From Micromonospora coriariae (lineage in GTDB: Bacteria; Actinomycetota; Actinomycetes; Mycobacteriales; Micromonosporaceae), in assembly GCF_900091455.1 (NCBI RefSeq), contig NZ_LT607412.1, forward strand, positions 5,394,001-5,458,000: a DNA stretch of 64,000 bases, read 5' to 3'. The notes under the pieces were generated by a model. The model was not told the DNA's origin, did not search any database, and saw only the letters and a list, made by a program, of their open reading frames with translations. Below, piece after piece: positions 1 to 10,023 of the stretch. How positions within the stretch are numbered: position 1 is the first letter of the stretch; every line of letters starts with the position of its first letter. Position numbers and translations under genes: made by a program.

Positions 1-2
1 GC

Positions 3-701
3 CGGCAACCGGCCGTCGGGGGCGAGGCTTCAGGAGAGCATCTGGTACGCACCAGAGAACGATTGGCCGCCATCGTCGGCGAGCTGCCGGCGCTGCTGCC
101 GCAGGTCACACCCGCCCCCGACGGGCCAGACGGACTCTTCCTCACGGTGGGGGAGTTGGCAAAGACGGGGGCGCTTCAACTGATCGGCCCGGTCCGCGCC
201 GGCACGTCCACACCCGCATCCGGTGGGCCTCCGGTGCTTACTGTGCCGGACGTGCTCGCCGGGGTGGAGGCGTCCGGGCGGGTCGACGACCGGTTCGGGC
301 AGGAGATCTTCCTCGCTGTGGGGGACGTGGTGGTGCCGATGATCGCGCGGCAGCTCATTCCGCGGGTGGTCACCGCCGACGGGGCGCTTTTGGGGCGCAA
401 CCTCTACCTGCTGCGGCCCAACCCGGCGGCGCTGGACCCGTGGTTCCTGGCCGGGCAGTTGCGCACGTCGGCCAACGAAAAGCAGGCGTCGAGTCTCTCG
501 GGAACCATGCGGTTCGACATTCGACGGGCGCAGGTGCGGCGGCTATCGCTCGACGAGCAACGGGCGCACGGGGACGCCTTCCGGCGCCTCGACGCCTTCG
601 AGTCAGCGATCCGACAGGCCGCTTCGCTGGGAGCGGAGCTGGCCCAACTCACGGCCGACGGCCTGGCGCGCGGGTCGATACGACCGGACAGCCCGCGGTG
701 A
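3..701 (+). CDS. N-6 DNA methylase, C-terminal specificity region (5' truncated by window)
   Basis: The reading frame is open from base 3 without a stop, so the gene begins outside the window. The visible 232 residues look like the C-terminal target-recognition part of actinobacterial N-6 adenine methylases: a GDVVVP segment, a LLGRNLYLLRPNP strand, DPWFLAGQLR, and a closing helix of the type EQRAHGDAFRRLDAFESAI that resembles the spacer helices of type I specificity subunits. The catalytic NPPY/NPPF domain is not visible. TTG at 63 is only an internal possible start. The gene points the same way as the kinase and helicase that follow, 145 bases downstream. Family assignment is by pattern recognition; the exact DNA target cannot be read. 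Confidence 0.7.
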   Translation, partial: RQPAVGGEASGEHLVRTRERLAAIVGELPALLPQVTPAPDGPDGLFLTVGELAKTGALQLIGPVRAGTSTPASGGPPVLTVPDVLAGVEASGRVDDRFGQEIFLAVGDVVVPMIARQLIPRVVTADGALLGRNLYLLRPNPAALDPWFLAGQLRTSANEKQASSLSGTMRFDIRRAQVRRLSLDEQRAHGDAFRRLDAFESAIRQAASLGAELAQLTADGLARGSIRPDSPR

Positions 702-749
702 GGTCAGACTGGTCAGCAACCGCAGGAACCGCCATTCGGCCGGTACCTC

Positions 750-763
750 GTTGAATGTTCAAC
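750..763. promoter_or_regulatory. Short palindrome with -10-like hexamer upstream of kinase gene
   Basis: GTTGAATGTTCAAC is a perfect inverted repeat (6-base arms, 2-base centre). A TANNNT-type hexamer, TACGGT, follows at 768-773, and the kinase ATG is at 847. This could be an operator over the promoter of the kinase-helicase-methylase unit. It is a sequence observation only; no known regulator was matched. Confidence 0.3.
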
Positions 764-846
764 GTTGTACGGTCATGCGTCCGTCAGGCGCGGGTCCCGA
801 CAGTGCGGATCAGCGGTTCGGACGGGTGTCATCGTGAGGGGGACGA

Positions 847-1908
847 ATGACGCTGGGCAGAATCGGCGGCTACGAGTTGGTCCGGCCGCTGGGCTCAGGT
901 GGTATGGGCGACGTGTTCTTCGCGGTGTCGCCGACAGCTGAGCGGGTGGCCGTCAAGGTGATCAAGCAGCACCTGATCGAGGCGCCGACGGTGCGCGAGC
1001 GGTTCGCCGCCGAGGTCGACAGCCTCAAGCTGGTCTTCGGCTCCCGGGTAGCCCGCTTGGAGGGTGCCGACCCGTACGCGAACCCGGCCTGGCTGGCGGT
1101 GGAGTACGTTCCCGGGGCCACGTTGCGCCAGCACGTCGACGCCCGGGGGCCGCTTCCGCTGCCACTGGCGGCGATGGCGGGCGCGATGCTCGCCGAAGGC
1201 CTCGCCAAGGTGCACCAGGTCAAGCTGCTGCACCGCGACCTCAAGCCGCAGAACATCATCCTCGGCCCCGACGGTCCCAAGCTGATCGATTTCGGCCTGG
1301 CGGTGCTGATCGAGCGGGACGACTACCTGACCGAGCCGGGCGCCCTGGTCGGCACTCCCGCCTACATGTCGCCTGAGCAGGTCAAGGGTGAGCGGGACCT
1401 TACGCCGGCGGTCGACGTCTATGCCCTCGCCGCGACGCTGGTCTTCGCCCTGACCGGGCGTGGGCTCTACCCGCCGACGAACTCCTGGAATCTGCTGCTG
1501 CGCATCAGCGAGCCGAGCGACCTTCCTGACCTGTCCGGGGTGCCGGCGGAGCTGGTGCAGTTGCTCGGCGCGATGCTCGCCTTTGATCCCACGGCGCGAC
1601 CCGGTCTGACCGACGTTCGCGCCCGGTTGCTCGCGGTCGCCACTTCCGCCGGCGGCAAAAGCGTCCACGTCCTGCGCCAGGAAGTCGCCGACCTCACCTA
1701 CGACGGTGCCACGGAGCTGCTGGTCCCTCCGGACCTGGATGATCCGCGACAGGACCCGGAGGGCACGCCGGTCATCGAGGCGGACACCGTACCGGTGCCG
1801 AAGACGACACCCACGAAAGTCGACGCCAAGCGGCCCAACGCGCCAGCCGATGTGACGTGGCTCGTCGACAAGATGCGCCGCCAGTACGCCCGCCGCTCGA
1901 CCCTGTAG
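847..1908 (+). CDS. Soluble Hanks-type Ser/Thr protein kinase
   Basis: This 353-aa protein has a complete kinase core: glycine loop LGSGGMGDVFF at residues 15-25, ATP-binding Lys37 in VAVKVIK, catalytic HRDLKPQN near 129-136, metal-binding DFG at 148-150 and a GTPAYMSPEQ activation segment. After about residue 270 comes a short low-complexity, Asp/Pro/Thr-rich tail ending in a basic helix. No membrane segment or PASTA repeats are visible, so it should act in the cytoplasm, unlike PknB. It ends 13 bases before the SNF2 helicase, which suggests co-transcription. In the defence context it may sense infection or phosphorylate partner helicases, as kinases do in Pgl and Stk2 systems; that role is inferred. 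Confidence 0.9.
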   Translation: MTLGRIGGYELVRPLGSGGMGDVFFAVSPTAERVAVKVIKQHLIEAPTVRERFAAEVDSLKLVFGSRVARLEGADPYANPAWLAVEYVPGATLRQHVDARGPLPLPLAAMAGAMLAEGLAKVHQVKLLHRDLKPQNIILGPDGPKLIDFGLAVLIERDDYLTEPGALVGTPAYMSPEQVKGERDLTPAVDVYALAATLVFALTGRGLYPPTNSWNLLLRISEPSDLPDLSGVPAELVQLLGAMLAFDPTARPGLTDVRARLLAVATSAGGKSVHVLRQEVADLTYDGATELLVPPDLDDPRQDPEGTPVIEADTVPVPKTTPTKVDAKRPNAPADVTWLVDKMRRQYARRSTL

Positions 1909-1921
1909 GAAGGCACCACCG

Positions 1922-4723
1922 ATGACCACCACCCAGGCCGCGACCTTCGCCCCGGGCTCCCGCATCGTCGTCCGCGACGAGGAGTGGCTGATCCGCAGCG
2001 TCAAGACCGGCACCGCGGACGGCACGATGGTGAAGGCGGTCGGCGTCTCCGAGTTCGTGCAGGACGTCGAGGCGACCTTCTTCACCAAGCTTGAGGACAT
2101 CACGCCCCTGGTACCCGAGGAGACGGACCTCATCCAGGACACCTCGTCGCGGTTCCGGCAGAGCCGCCTCTTCCTGGAGGCCGTGCTGCGGCGTACTCCG
2201 CTGCCGCGTACGGAGCGCGGGTTGGCCCTCGCCGACCGCTTCCTGCTCGACCCGCTGACCTACCAGCAGCGTCCCGTCGAGCTGGCCCTGTCCGGGTTGC
2301 GGCCGCGGATCCTGCTCGCCGATGTCGTCGGCCTGGGCAAGACCCTGGAGATCGGGCTGATCCTCGCCGAGCTGATCCGCCGGGGCCGAGGGGAGCGCAT
2401 CCTGGTGGTCTCTCCCCAGCAGGTCCTCGAACAGTTCCAGCGGGAGCTCTGGACCCGGTTCGCGATCCCGCTGGTCCGGCTCGACTCGACCGGCATCCAG
2501 CGCATCCAGCAGGAGATCCCCGCAGGGCGTAACCCGTTCACCTACTTCAAACGGGCCATCATCTCGGTCGACACCCTCAAGGACGCCGGCCAGTTCGGCC
2601 ATCACCTCGACGCCACCACCTGGGACGCGGTCGTCATCGACGAGTCGCACAATCTCATCAACAAGGGCACCCAGCGCAACGAGCTGGCCCGGCGCCTGGC
2701 CGCGAAGACCGACGCGCTGCTGTTGGCCAGCGCCACCCCGCACAACGGCGACAAGGAGTCGTTCGCGCAGCTGATCTCGCTGCTCGACCCGGCGGCGATC
2801 GCTAACGAGAAGGACTACCAGGCCAGCGACATCGCGCACCTCTACCTGCGCCGCACGAAGATCAGCCCAGAGGTACGCGACCAGATCGGCGACCGCTGGG
2901 CCGACCGCGGCCCGTCCGAGGCCTTGCACTGCACAGCGACGCCCATCGAGGAGCAGATCTTCGACGAACTGACCGATGTGTGGCTGGCCGGCAAGTGGAC
3001 CGATGAGCCAATCACCGGGCAGCACAGGCTGTTCCCGTACACCTTGTTGAAGTCGTTTCTGTCCTCGCACCGTGCGTTGCACGAGACGGTGACCAACCGG
3101 CGCAAGAAGGCCACCGGCACCGAGCGGGCGGCTCTGGACCGGCTCGCGGAGCTGACCTCCGCTATGACCGACAGCGACTCCAGCAAGCTCAAGGGCCTGG
3201 TCGACGAGCTGAGGAAGATCGGCGTCGGCAAGAACAGCAGCACCCGGGCCGTGGTCTTCTCCGAGCGGGTGCCGACCATCAAGTGGCTCGCCGAGGTGGT
3301 CCCCGGGCTGCTCGGCCTCAAGCCGAACGCGATCCGGGTGCTGCACGGCGGGGTGGCCGACAAGGACGAGCAGACGATCCTGCAGGAGTTCGAGCTGGCC
3401 GGCAGTGACGTCCGGTTGCTCTTCACCGGCGACGTCGCCTCCGAGGGTGTGAACCTGCACCAGCAGTGCCACCACCTGATCCACTACGACATCCCGTGGA
3501 GCCTGATCCGCATCGAGCAGCGCAACGGCCGCATCGACCGGTACGGGCAGAAGCACCAGCCGCAGTTCCGCGCGCTGATCCTCACCTCGGACCGCGACGA
3601 CGCGAAGGACGACCGGACGGTCGCCGAGAAGCTCCTCAACCGTGAGGAGACCGCGCACCGCAGCCTCGGCAGCGTCGAGGCCGTGACCGGTCAGTTCGAC
3701 GCGAAAGCTGAGGAGGACCGGCTGGTCCGCGACCTGCTCGCCGGCAAGTCGGTGGACGAGTCGTACGAGGCCGCCCACGCCGAGGTCGACGTGATGGCTG
3801 GCCTCTTCGGGGAGGTCGGCACCGCACCGGTCACAGCGGATATCCCGCGCGCTCAGGTGCCCAAACTCTTCGACTCCACCCAGGATTTCGTCGACGCCGC
3901 CCTGTACGAGATCTACGAGGACCGCCCCGAGGACCACATCGACCTACGCCGCGAGGACGAGTTGCTGACCTTCCTCGCCCCCGACGACCTGGTGCACCGG
4001 CTCACCGACCTGCCCCGCACCTACCTGCGGGCACACCGGGAGGGCGAGGACCTGCGACTCAAGGTCACCTTCGACCGTCCGCTCGCCCAGCGCAAACTCG
4101 ACCAGGCCCGGCAGAGCAAGACCCCGATGTGGCCGGACATCGCCTTCCTCAGCGACGTGCACCCGATGGTCGACTGGCTGGTCGACAAGGTCCTGATCCG
4201 GCTGGGCCGCCAGCAGGCCCCAGTGCTCACCGCCGACGTGACCGCGCCGACGTTCCTGATCCAGGGCGTCTACGCCAACCGCCTCGGCCAACCCACCGTG
4301 GTCCAGTGGATGGCCGTCTCCGACCTCCCCGAGTCGCCAACCATCCGGGCCATGGACGAGGTGCTGCGAGAGGCCAACGTCGGCCCGACGATGGTCAACC
4401 GCGCGGAGGCCATCGCCATCGACCCACTGAAGGAGCTGCTGCCGGAGGCCGTCCAAGTGGCCCGGCAGTACCTGGAGGGCAAGCGCGACGAGTGGGCCGA
4501 GGCGAACGCCGAGCCGCTGCGGAAGCACCGGGAGCAGCTGAGGACCTTCCAGCAGGCCAGCATCCTCGATGAGCTGCCCGCCGCGCATCGGGAGAAGCGC
4601 CGCCAACGCGTCGATGCCACCGTCCAGGAGCAGCACGACCTGCTCGACCGCTTGGAAACCGCTGGCGACCCGCTGCTGCGGGTGCTCGCCGTCCTCGTAC
4701 CGCCGCAGGAGAGTGCCGCATGA
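1922..4723 (+). CDS. SNF2-family DExH helicase, DrmD-like
   Basis: This 933-aa superfamily 2 ATPase has Walker A in the variant form DVVGLGKT near residues 136-143, a DESH box (VVIDESHN) near 238, and a helicase C domain around 500-546 containing FTGDVASEGVNLHQQC and QRNGRIDRYGQ. The C-terminal third is helical and charged. AGGAAGG precedes the ATG. The stop overlaps the next gene in ATGA, so the two are translationally coupled. A SNF2-like helicase directly coupled to a large adenine methylase is the class 1 DISARM hallmark (drmD-drmMI). Orphan helicase-methylase pairs of related type also occur, so the drmD name is a proposal. Confidence 0.85.
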   Translation: MTTTQAATFAPGSRIVVRDEEWLIRSVKTGTADGTMVKAVGVSEFVQDVEATFFTKLEDITPLVPEETDLIQDTSSRFRQSRLFLEAVLRRTPLPRTERGLALADRFLLDPLTYQQRPVELALSGLRPRILLADVVGLGKTLEIGLILAELIRRGRGERILVVSPQQVLEQFQRELWTRFAIPLVRLDSTGIQRIQQEIPAGRNPFTYFKRAIISVDTLKDAGQFGHHLDATTWDAVVIDESHNLINKGTQRNELARRLAAKTDALLLASATPHNGDKESFAQLISLLDPAAIANEKDYQASDIAHLYLRRTKISPEVRDQIGDRWADRGPSEALHCTATPIEEQIFDELTDVWLAGKWTDEPITGQHRLFPYTLLKSFLSSHRALHETVTNRRKKATGTERAALDRLAELTSAMTDSDSSKLKGLVDELRKIGVGKNSSTRAVVFSERVPTIKWLAEVVPGLLGLKPNAIRVLHGGVADKDEQTILQEFELAGSDVRLLFTGDVASEGVNLHQQCHHLIHYDIPWSLIRIEQRNGRIDRYGQKHQPQFRALILTSDRDDAKDDRTVAEKLLNREETAHRSLGSVEAVTGQFDAKAEEDRLVRDLLAGKSVDESYEAAHAEVDVMAGLFGEVGTAPVTADIPRAQVPKLFDSTQDFVDAALYEIYEDRPEDHIDLRREDELLTFLAPDDLVHRLTDLPRTYLRAHREGEDLRLKVTFDRPLAQRKLDQARQSKTPMWPDIAFLSDVHPMVDWLVDKVLIRLGRQQAPVLTADVTAPTFLIQGVYANRLGQPTVVQWMAVSDLPESPTIRAMDEVLREANVGPTMVNRAEAIAIDPLKELLPEAVQVARQYLEGKRDEWAEANAEPLRKHREQLRTFQQASILDELPAAHREKRRQRVDATVQEQHDLLDRLETAGDPLLRVLAVLVPPQESAA

Positions 4724-7700
4724 GCTTTGAGTCGCTGACCAACCGTGGCGAGTACCTCTCCGCGCACTACCTCGCCGAGATCCTGCCCACCACCCTCAAG
4801 GGCGGCCTGCTCAAGCAGTGGGCCGAGGACGAGAAGTCCGGCCGGATCACGCCACGCGCCGGGCTGCGCGGCATGCGCCGGACCTACTTCGACGCCAAGA
4901 CCGAGCTGACCGACGTCGACTTCTTCGACCCGGAGCGACTGCGCAAGCAGCACCAGGACGTGCTGCGGGCGCTCGGCTTCGACCCGCAGCCGCAGACCAT
5001 CACCGTCGAGCGCAACTCCCAGGAGTACGAGGTCAGCGTCGCCCACGCCGAGCTGACCACCGCGCACGGCATCGTCGCGCTGGACTGCGGTTGGGCGGTC
5101 GACACCGAGGCAGCACAGGACCCGGACGACGCCGGCCGCCTGCTCGACCCGCTCACCCTGTTGAGCACCGAGACCATCGAGACGGGCGCCAAGCTCGCCT
5201 CCCTGCTCTTCGCCGCCGACAGCCCGAAGCCCCGCTACGTGCTGATCCTCAGCGGCGGCGTGATCACCCTCGCCGACCGCACCGTCTGGGGCGAGGGCCG
5301 CTACCTGGCCGTCAGCCTCGACACCGCGTACGCCCGCAACGACGACAAGGAACTCGAGGTCGTCGCCGCGCTCTTCGGCGCCGACTCGCTGCGCCCACCC
5401 GCTGAGGGCGGCACCGAACCCCTCGCCGACCTGGTCGCCGGCTCCCGCCAACACGCCGTCGGTGTCTCCAGCGAACTCCGCGAAGGTCTGAAGGTCTCCG
5501 TCGAACTCATCGCCAATGAGGTCCTCGACCAGATCCGGCGGGCCGGCTACCACCCGCAGCAGGTGATGGACCTCGACGAGCTGGCCAAGGAGTTGGGCCG
5601 GGAGTCGCTGCGCTACCTCTACCGCATCCTGTTCCTGCTCTACGCCGAGGCCCGCCCCGAACTGGGTGTGCTGCCGGTCAACGACCCCCAGTACGTCGAG
5701 GGCTACAGCCTCGCCCGCCTCGGCGACCTCGTCTCCCGCCGCCTCGCCCCCTCCGCCGAGGACGGCACCCACCTGTACGAGTCACTCGACCTGCTCTTCC
5801 GCATGGTCAACGAGGGACACCGGCCGCGCGGCGGCGCTGACGTCGAGGACAAGGCCAGCGAGGGGGAGGGGCTGCGCTTCGAGCCGATGCGCTCGGACCT
5901 GTTCCTGCCGGAGAAGACCAAGCTCATCGGCCGGCTCATCGCCGAGCCGGGCAGCGACCCCGACGACGAGGACGCCCCGAAGATCGACACGCGGCTGCGC
6001 AACAAGGTCCTCTACGAGGTGCTGCGCCGACTGATGCTCACCAAGGGCGGCAAGAAGCGCCGCGGCGGCTTCATCTCGTACGCCCAGCTCGGCATCAACC
6101 AGCTCGGCGCGGTCTACGAGGGCCTGATGTCGTACACCGGGTTCGTCGCCACCGAGCAGCTCTACGAGGTCGCCAAGAACGGCGACCCGAAGGACGGCTC
6201 GTGGATGATCCCGGCCTCCAAGGTCGACGAGTACGACGATGGTGTCTTCGTCTATAAGGAGGACGCGTACACCGGAGTCCGCAGCCGGGTCAGCTACCAG
6301 CCCGGCCAGTTCGTCTACCGGCTCGCCGGCCGCGACCGGCAGACCAGCGCCTCCTACTACACCCCGCAGTCGCTCACCGAGGTCACCGTCCAACTCGCCC
6401 TCAAGTACCGGCTCGACCAGGACGACACGATCACCCCGGCCCGTGAGCTGCTGGACTGGACGATCTGCGAACCGGCGCTCGGCTCTGGCGCGTTCCTCAA
6501 CGAGGCGATCAACCAGGTCGCCGCCGAATACCTGCGCCGCCGCCAGAAGGAACTGGACGTCACCCTCGACCCGGAGGACTACCACCTCGAACTCCAACGG
6601 GTGAAGGCGTACATCGCCCTGCACAACAGCTACGGCGTCGACCTCAACCGCACCGCCGTCGAGCTGGCCGAGGTGTCGCTCTGGCTCAACGTCATGCACG
6701 CCGGCCTCCAGGCCCCCTGGTTCGGCCTGCACCTGCAACGCGGCAACTCCCTCATCGGCGCCGGCCGCAAGACCTACGGCCCGAAGCAACTCGCCGACAA
6801 GTCGTGGCTCACCACCGCGCCGAAGGAACAGCCCTTCCGGGACGGGCCAATCGACGACGGCACCATCCACCACTTCCTGCTCCCCGCCGACGGGTGGGGC
6901 GCGGTCGCGGGGGAGAAGGAGGCCCGAGAGCTGGCGCCGGCCGAGACCGCCAGACTAAAAGCGTGGCGTACGGCGATGAGGCGGACGCCGTCCGCCAAGG
7001 GGAAGAACTCCCAGGTCCAGCGCTTGCAGGCCCTCGCTCGGCGGGTCGAGTTCCTGTGGGGGCTGGTGCAGCAGCGGCTCGACATCTCCGAGCGGGAGAT
7101 CCGCCGCGACATTGCGGTGTGGGGTGCTGACGACCTGCCGCCGGTCACGGAAGCCGTGCCTCGGGAGGAGATTCTTGCCGACCTGACCGCGCCTGGCACG
7201 CCGTACTGGCGGCTCAAGACGCTGATGGACGTCTGGTGCGCGCTGTGGTTCTGGCCGCTGGATAAGGTCGGGCTGCTGGATGGCTCGGATCCGGCCTACC
7301 CAGCCACGCCCGTCCAGGTCTCGCATATCAAGGACGAGCCGGCGTACGAGGAGCCGGCCGTGTACGAGACCGCGGACATCTTCGGCAACGTGCAGCCGCA
7401 GCAGATGAAGCTGCCGACCAAGCCGAGTGGCGGTACTCGGCGGATGACGGTGGCCGAACAGCTCCGCCAGCAGGTGCCGCTGTCCAACCTAGACGACTGG
7501 CTTACCTTCGCCGAGGCGCTCATCGGCCGGAGCGACCTGGACGAGACCACCGAGCGCTTTTACGGCCGGACGCTCACGAGTTTGAGTGAGATGAGCGATT
7601 TCGAGCGGAAGCTCGACGGTGTTATCGGCGTAGACTCGCCATGGACCCTTTCCGATCGGTTCCCATGGCTTCTTGTGGCTGATCAGATTGCCCGTCAGCA

Positions 7701-9627
7701 GGGCTTCTTCCATTGGGAGTTGAGCTACGCTCAAGCCTTCGCTAAGGGAGGCTTTGACCTTCAGGTCGGAAATCCTCCCTGGGTCCGGCCTGTTTGGGAC
7801 AGGGAATCCGTACTCGCCGAGCGCGACCCTTGGTTTAAGCTCGTCGGCAACGAGGTGGATTGGAATAGACGACGTTCCGCGGTAATTTCCTCGTCTGATG
7901 GTCGCCGCTTTATTCATCAGGAGCATGCTAGTCATATTGGAGTTCTCTCGTACTTGGGTTCGCGAGGAGCATTTCCATTGCTGGCGGGAACTCAGCCTGA
8001 TTTGTATCGAGCTTTCATGTGTCAGATTTGGCGCCACTCTAACCTTCGCGGAGTATCCGGATTGCTGCACCCCGACAGTCACTTGGAGGGCGGGCGAGAA
8101 GGATCCCTTCGTGAAGCGGCTTATCGGCATCTCCGGTTACATGCCAGTTTTGTGAACGGTGGGAACTGGGCGTTCGCCGCCCCTGTTAGTCGCACACTTC
8201 AATTTTCCATGAATATCTACGGAGCGCCAGGGGTGATATCCTTTGTTCATGCGAGTCAACTCTACGGCGTGACGCCGCTGATCGGCTCATTTGGACACGA
8301 TGGAAATGGGAATCTTCCGGGCGTGAAGTTCCTGGGCAAATGGGATTGCCGCCCGCATCGCAGTCGTTTGCTAGTCGTTGACGAGGCAAGACTTTTTGAG
8401 TGGAGGGCCTTGCTGGGCTTGGGGGAAGCGCAGCCTGAGGCCGTGCCCTTGCTTTACCCAATATCCTCCGGTGAGCAGAGGGCAATGGATGCCCTAAGCC
8501 GGGTTGAGGTTCGTCTCCGCGACGTCGATTTATGGACGAGTGGTGGATTCCATCAGAAGTCTGCTCGGACGGCTGGGATTTTTCGCGAAGAGCTGTCTAA
8601 CCCTGGGCGCTGGGCCGAGGTTATCGTACAAGGCCCGCATTTCGGAGTTGCCACGCCGATTGCTAAGCAACCGCCGAATATGGGAAATGCTGACAGAGCT
8701 ACCGACATTGACTCCCTTTCGGCCGACGCCGTGCCTGCGACGAAGTACGTTCGCGCGTGCGATTCCGAGCGTTTCCGTGCAAGTCAAGATGCTTGGGCTG
8801 GTCGACCCTACTCGGATTACTATCGGATGGCATGGCGGAGGCAAATAGCCGATAATGGCGAGAGAAGCCTTTTCGCTGCCATACTCCCGCCGGGTCCGAC
8901 GCACGTCGACTCGGTGCAAAGCCTTGCATCTTATAGGAATGTCGTGACCGCTCTTAATGCCGGTTTCTGGGCGGCCCTGCCTCTCGATTATCTGCTCAGA
9001 ATCACCGGTCGGAGAGATCTCCGCGAAGCCGACGCGCGCAAAATGCCTTACGCTGATCCGGCTCATCCCTTGGCGCCCGACCTCCTCATTCGGGCACTCC
9101 GCTTGAACTGCATTACGAGCGCCTATGCGGAGCTTTGGGGGGAACTTTTTCCGATCGCTTCGCGTGCCAGCTCGTGGGCGGTCAATTGGCCTGGCCTTGA
9201 CGATCTTCTTGACGGAGTTAAGCCTGATTGGACGATGCATACCCCTTTGCGATCGGAGAGAGGGCGCCGGTCTGCCTTAGTGGAGATCGATGCTCTTGTT
9301 GCGGTCTGGTTGTCCATCGATATTGAAGGACTGTTGGCCTCCTACCGGTCCAGGTATGGAGTGCTGGCGAATTACGAATCCGATACCTGGTTCGATCGCA
9401 GCGGCAGAAAGCTGGCGGGAAACTTTAATACTTACGGCCATGGTCAGACCAAGGAGCATTTCGAACAGTTTCTGATTTACTTCGACGATGTCGAGCGGAA
9501 CTCGGCACCGGATGGGTACGCCGCGCCGTTCTACAAGGCGGATCGGGAGAACGAGTATCGGCAGGCGCATGCCGTGTTCAGTAAGCGGCTTCAGGATGCG
9601 ATCGACGCGGGCTGGCAGCCGTCGTAG
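4720..9627 (+). CDS. Large class I adenine DNA methyltransferase (Eco57I/DrmMI-like)
   Basis: This 1,635-aa protein carries a YYTPQSLTEV segment near 545, SAM-binding motif I CEPALGSGAFLNEA near 583-596, a DLNRTAVELAEVSLWLN motif near 647, and the adenine methylase motif IV NPPW at about 1018-1021. The roughly 580 N-terminal residues are long enough to hold another domain, but I see no clear nuclease motif there. The large spacing between motifs I and IV is typical of Eco57I-like and DISARM-type enzymes. Base use changes sharply at about 7540: the upstream part is very GC-rich, while 7560-9520 uses many A/T-ending codons, suggesting an exchanged target-recognition region. It likely marks self DNA for the coupled helicase system. 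Confidence 0.85.
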   Translation: MSFESLTNRGEYLSAHYLAEILPTTLKGGLLKQWAEDEKSGRITPRAGLRGMRRTYFDAKTELTDVDFFDPERLRKQHQDVLRALGFDPQPQTITVERNSQEYEVSVAHAELTTAHGIVALDCGWAVDTEAAQDPDDAGRLLDPLTLLSTETIETGAKLASLLFAADSPKPRYVLILSGGVITLADRTVWGEGRYLAVSLDTAYARNDDKELEVVAALFGADSLRPPAEGGTEPLADLVAGSRQHAVGVSSELREGLKVSVELIANEVLDQIRRAGYHPQQVMDLDELAKELGRESLRYLYRILFLLYAEARPELGVLPVNDPQYVEGYSLARLGDLVSRRLAPSAEDGTHLYESLDLLFRMVNEGHRPRGGADVEDKASEGEGLRFEPMRSDLFLPEKTKLIGRLIAEPGSDPDDEDAPKIDTRLRNKVLYEVLRRLMLTKGGKKRRGGFISYAQLGINQLGAVYEGLMSYTGFVATEQLYEVAKNGDPKDGSWMIPASKVDEYDDGVFVYKEDAYTGVRSRVSYQPGQFVYRLAGRDRQTSASYYTPQSLTEVTVQLALKYRLDQDDTITPARELLDWTICEPALGSGAFLNEAINQVAAEYLRRRQKELDVTLDPEDYHLELQRVKAYIALHNSYGVDLNRTAVELAEVSLWLNVMHAGLQAPWFGLHLQRGNSLIGAGRKTYGPKQLADKSWLTTAPKEQPFRDGPIDDGTIHHFLLPADGWGAVAGEKEARELAPAETARLKAWRTAMRRTPSAKGKNSQVQRLQALARRVEFLWGLVQQRLDISEREIRRDIAVWGADDLPPVTEAVPREEILADLTAPGTPYWRLKTLMDVWCALWFWPLDKVGLLDGSDPAYPATPVQVSHIKDEPAYEEPAVYETADIFGNVQPQQMKLPTKPSGGTRRMTVAEQLRQQVPLSNLDDWLTFAEALIGRSDLDETTERFYGRTLTSLSEMSDFERKLDGVIGVDSPWTLSDRFPWLLVADQIARQQGFFHWELSYAQAFAKGGFDLQVGNPPWVRPVWDRESVLAERDPWFKLVGNEVDWNRRRSAVISSSDGRRFIHQEHASHIGVLSYLGSRGAFPLLAGTQPDLYRAFMCQIWRHSNLRGVSGLLHPDSHLEGGREGSLREAAYRHLRLHASFVNGGNWAFAAPVSRTLQFSMNIYGAPGVISFVHASQLYGVTPLIGSFGHDGNGNLPGVKFLGKWDCRPHRSRLLVVDEARLFEWRALLGLGEAQPEAVPLLYPISSGEQRAMDALSRVEVRLRDVDLWTSGGFHQKSARTAGIFREELSNPGRWAEVIVQGPHFGVATPIAKQPPNMGNADRATDIDSLSADAVPATKYVRACDSERFRASQDAWAGRPYSDYYRMAWRRQIADNGERSLFAAILPPGPTHVDSVQSLASYRNVVTALNAGFWAALPLDYLLRITGRRDLREADARKMPYADPAHPLAPDLLIRALRLNCITSAYAELWGELFPIASRASSWAVNWPGLDDLLDGVKPDWTMHTPLRSERGRRSALVEIDALVAVWLSIDIEGLLASYRSRYGVLANYESDTWFDRSGRKLAGNFNTYGHGQTKEHFEQFLIYFDDVERNSAPDGYAAPFYKADRENEYRQAHAVFSKRLQDAIDAGWQPS

Positions 9628-9661
9628 CCCACTACCCCTCTTCCGCCCCAAAGGAGAGCAG

Positions 9662-9934
9662 ATGGCCCCGAGTAATCACCAGAAGCACCAGGCTGGACGG
9701 CGCCTAGCGGTGGCTGAGGCCCTGTTGCATGGCCTTTCGGGGAGCCTACACAGTCCGCAGACCTTCGTGACGATCAGCGGAAGGACGGCGATCTACCCGG
9801 TGAGCGTGGAGGCGTGGCGGAATCGGTGGTCGTTATTCGAGGATGTGGCCCAGCCCGTGAGCGGAGAAACGGCCTCTTGTCTGCCGCGTGTCGGGAGCGC
9901 GTCCGGCGCGTCCGCCGGCTGCGCTCCCGTCTGA
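9662..9934 (+). CDS. Small hypothetical protein following the methylase
   Basis: This 90-aa ORF starts at ATG 9662, seven bases after an AGGAG sequence, and lies 34 bases after the methylase stop, so it belongs to the same unit. The first 55 residues (MAPSNHQKHQAGRRLAVAEA onward, then a FVTISGRTAIYPVSVEAW strand) look like a folded alpha-beta protein. The end becomes Ser/Ala/Cys-rich and unlike a folded core, so the 3' part may be altered or frame-shifted. The IS element begins 25 bases after the stop. Function is unknown. Confidence 0.55.
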   Translation: MAPSNHQKHQAGRRLAVAEALLHGLSGSLHSPQTFVTISGRTAIYPVSVEAWRNRWSLFEDVAQPVSGETASCLPRVGSASGASAGCAPV

Positions 9935-9958
9935 TGTGCGGCTCAGCGCACAGACTTA

Positions 9959-9972
9959 GAGGTCCTAACAAA
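9959..9972. repeat. Left terminal inverted repeat of the IS element
   Basis: GAGGTCCTAACAAA, an exact reverse complement of 10837-10850, preceded by the TTA target duplication. Confidence 0.9.
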
Positions 9973-10023
9973 ATGATCTAGAGTCTTCCGTCCCTTGTAG
10001 ATGGTGATCTACGGTGTTCGGCC

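Noticed and set aside
1772..3937. 721-residue minus-strand frame
   Set aside because: It lies opposite a clear SNF2 helicase; its Val/Asp/Gly/Leu-rich composition is the usual shadow of GC-biased codons and it has no motifs.
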